This document shows positions 63,860 to 64,000 of a stretch of DNA of 64,000 nt, piece by piece. Numbering within the stretch: position 1 is the stretch's first letter; each line of letters begins with the position of its first letter. Source of the stretch: Himantopus leucocephalus (Eukaryota; Chordata; Aves; Charadriiformes; Recurvirostridae); the NCBI GenBank assembly GCA_003993805.1, contig RSEF01000031.1, positions 24,089,924-24,153,923 on the forward strand, given 5' to 3'. The notes beneath the pieces were generated by a model. That model was not told the origin of the DNA. It ran no database searches and saw nothing but the letters and a program-made list of their open reading frames with translations. The position numbers were made by a program, and so were the translations under genes.

Positions 63860-64000
63860 TGTGTCGTCACTTGGGTGGAACTGGCCACTGGGCGAGCGAC
63901 AGACGCTCCCCCCTACCTCTCTTCAAAGAGAGAGAGGCAGAGGCAAGAGAGAGAGAGTTATGAGTTTAGAAGGAACTAAACTACTTTAACGAAATATTAA
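63860..64000 (+). repeat. LTR-like repeat fragment, copy 2
   Basis: It starts TGTGTCGTCACTTGGGTGG, shares GCGACAGACGCTCCC, CCTCTTCAAAGAGAG and TGAGTTTAGAAGGAACT with the copy at 29,999, and is cut by the window edge. It probably belongs to an avian endogenous retroviral LTR family. No coding part is visible. Confidence 0.5.

Larger units (their letters stand above)
56511..64000 (-). other. AGGF1: Upstream AGGF1 intron, right end of window
   Basis: At least 7.5 kb without a known AGGF1 exon. It holds the candidate exons at 58,926 and 60,427, an inverted GTA repeat near 60,819, an ambiguous NNN in a poly-T run (62,859-62,861) and an LTR-like fragment at the right edge. The rest shows nothing I can support. 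Confidence 0.65.

Noticed and set aside
1..64000. Search for CRISPR arrays, operons, rRNA or tRNA genes
   Set aside because: The DNA is vertebrate nuclear sequence. No direct-repeat arrays, bacterial signals, rRNA or cloverleaf with a TTCGANNC T-loop were seen by eye.

Overview
The window is vertebrate, almost certainly avian, nuclear DNA. It is AT-rich and intron-dominated, has two CpG-island promoters, and carries several truncated CR1 LINE copies that end in the bird-type ATTCTATGATTCT tail. Two conserved genes are recognisable, both on the minus strand. At 36,601 down to 3,302 lies the 5' part of PDE8B, a high-affinity cAMP phosphodiesterase. At 56,510 down to 46,453 lie the last nine coding exons of AGGF1, an angiogenic factor with FHA and G-patch domains. 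The order and relative orientation of AGGF1 and PDE8B match human 5q13.3, which by established knowledge corresponds to avian chromosome Z. The species cannot be named from the sequence.

Layout. 1-3,301: PDE8B intron, no exon seen. 3,302-3,390: a PDE8B exon just before the PAS-domain exons. 3,391-36,289: PDE8B intronic DNA with CR1 copies, an LTR-like fragment, an assembly gap at 8,915-9,014 and a few candidate cassette or non-coding exons. The PDE8B exons for the receiver-like domain should lie here but were not found. 35,930-36,960: CpG island with PDE8B exon 1 (the MGCAPS myristoylation start). 36,743-46,452: intergenic, with an inverted CR1 arrangement around a second gap (38,201-38,300) and a second CpG island (42,800-43,480). 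That second island has a YY1-type AAGATGGCGGC element followed by a splice donor on the plus strand, and it has no assigned gene. 46,453-56,510: AGGF1 exons whose reading phases all join correctly. 56,511-64,000: a long upstream AGGF1 intron. The 5' AGGF1 exons (coiled coil, OCRE) lie beyond the window.

The most interesting unexplained signal is in that last intron. Two minus-strand candidate exons (60,427-60,496 and 58,926-59,239) have good splice sites and compatible phase, a joint open frame of about 120-127 codons, and an AATAAA signal 26 bases after the stop. They could be an alternative 3' end of AGGF1 or a small nested gene. PDE8B and AGGF1 are neighbours but have no known joint pathway, so nothing suggests that they work together.
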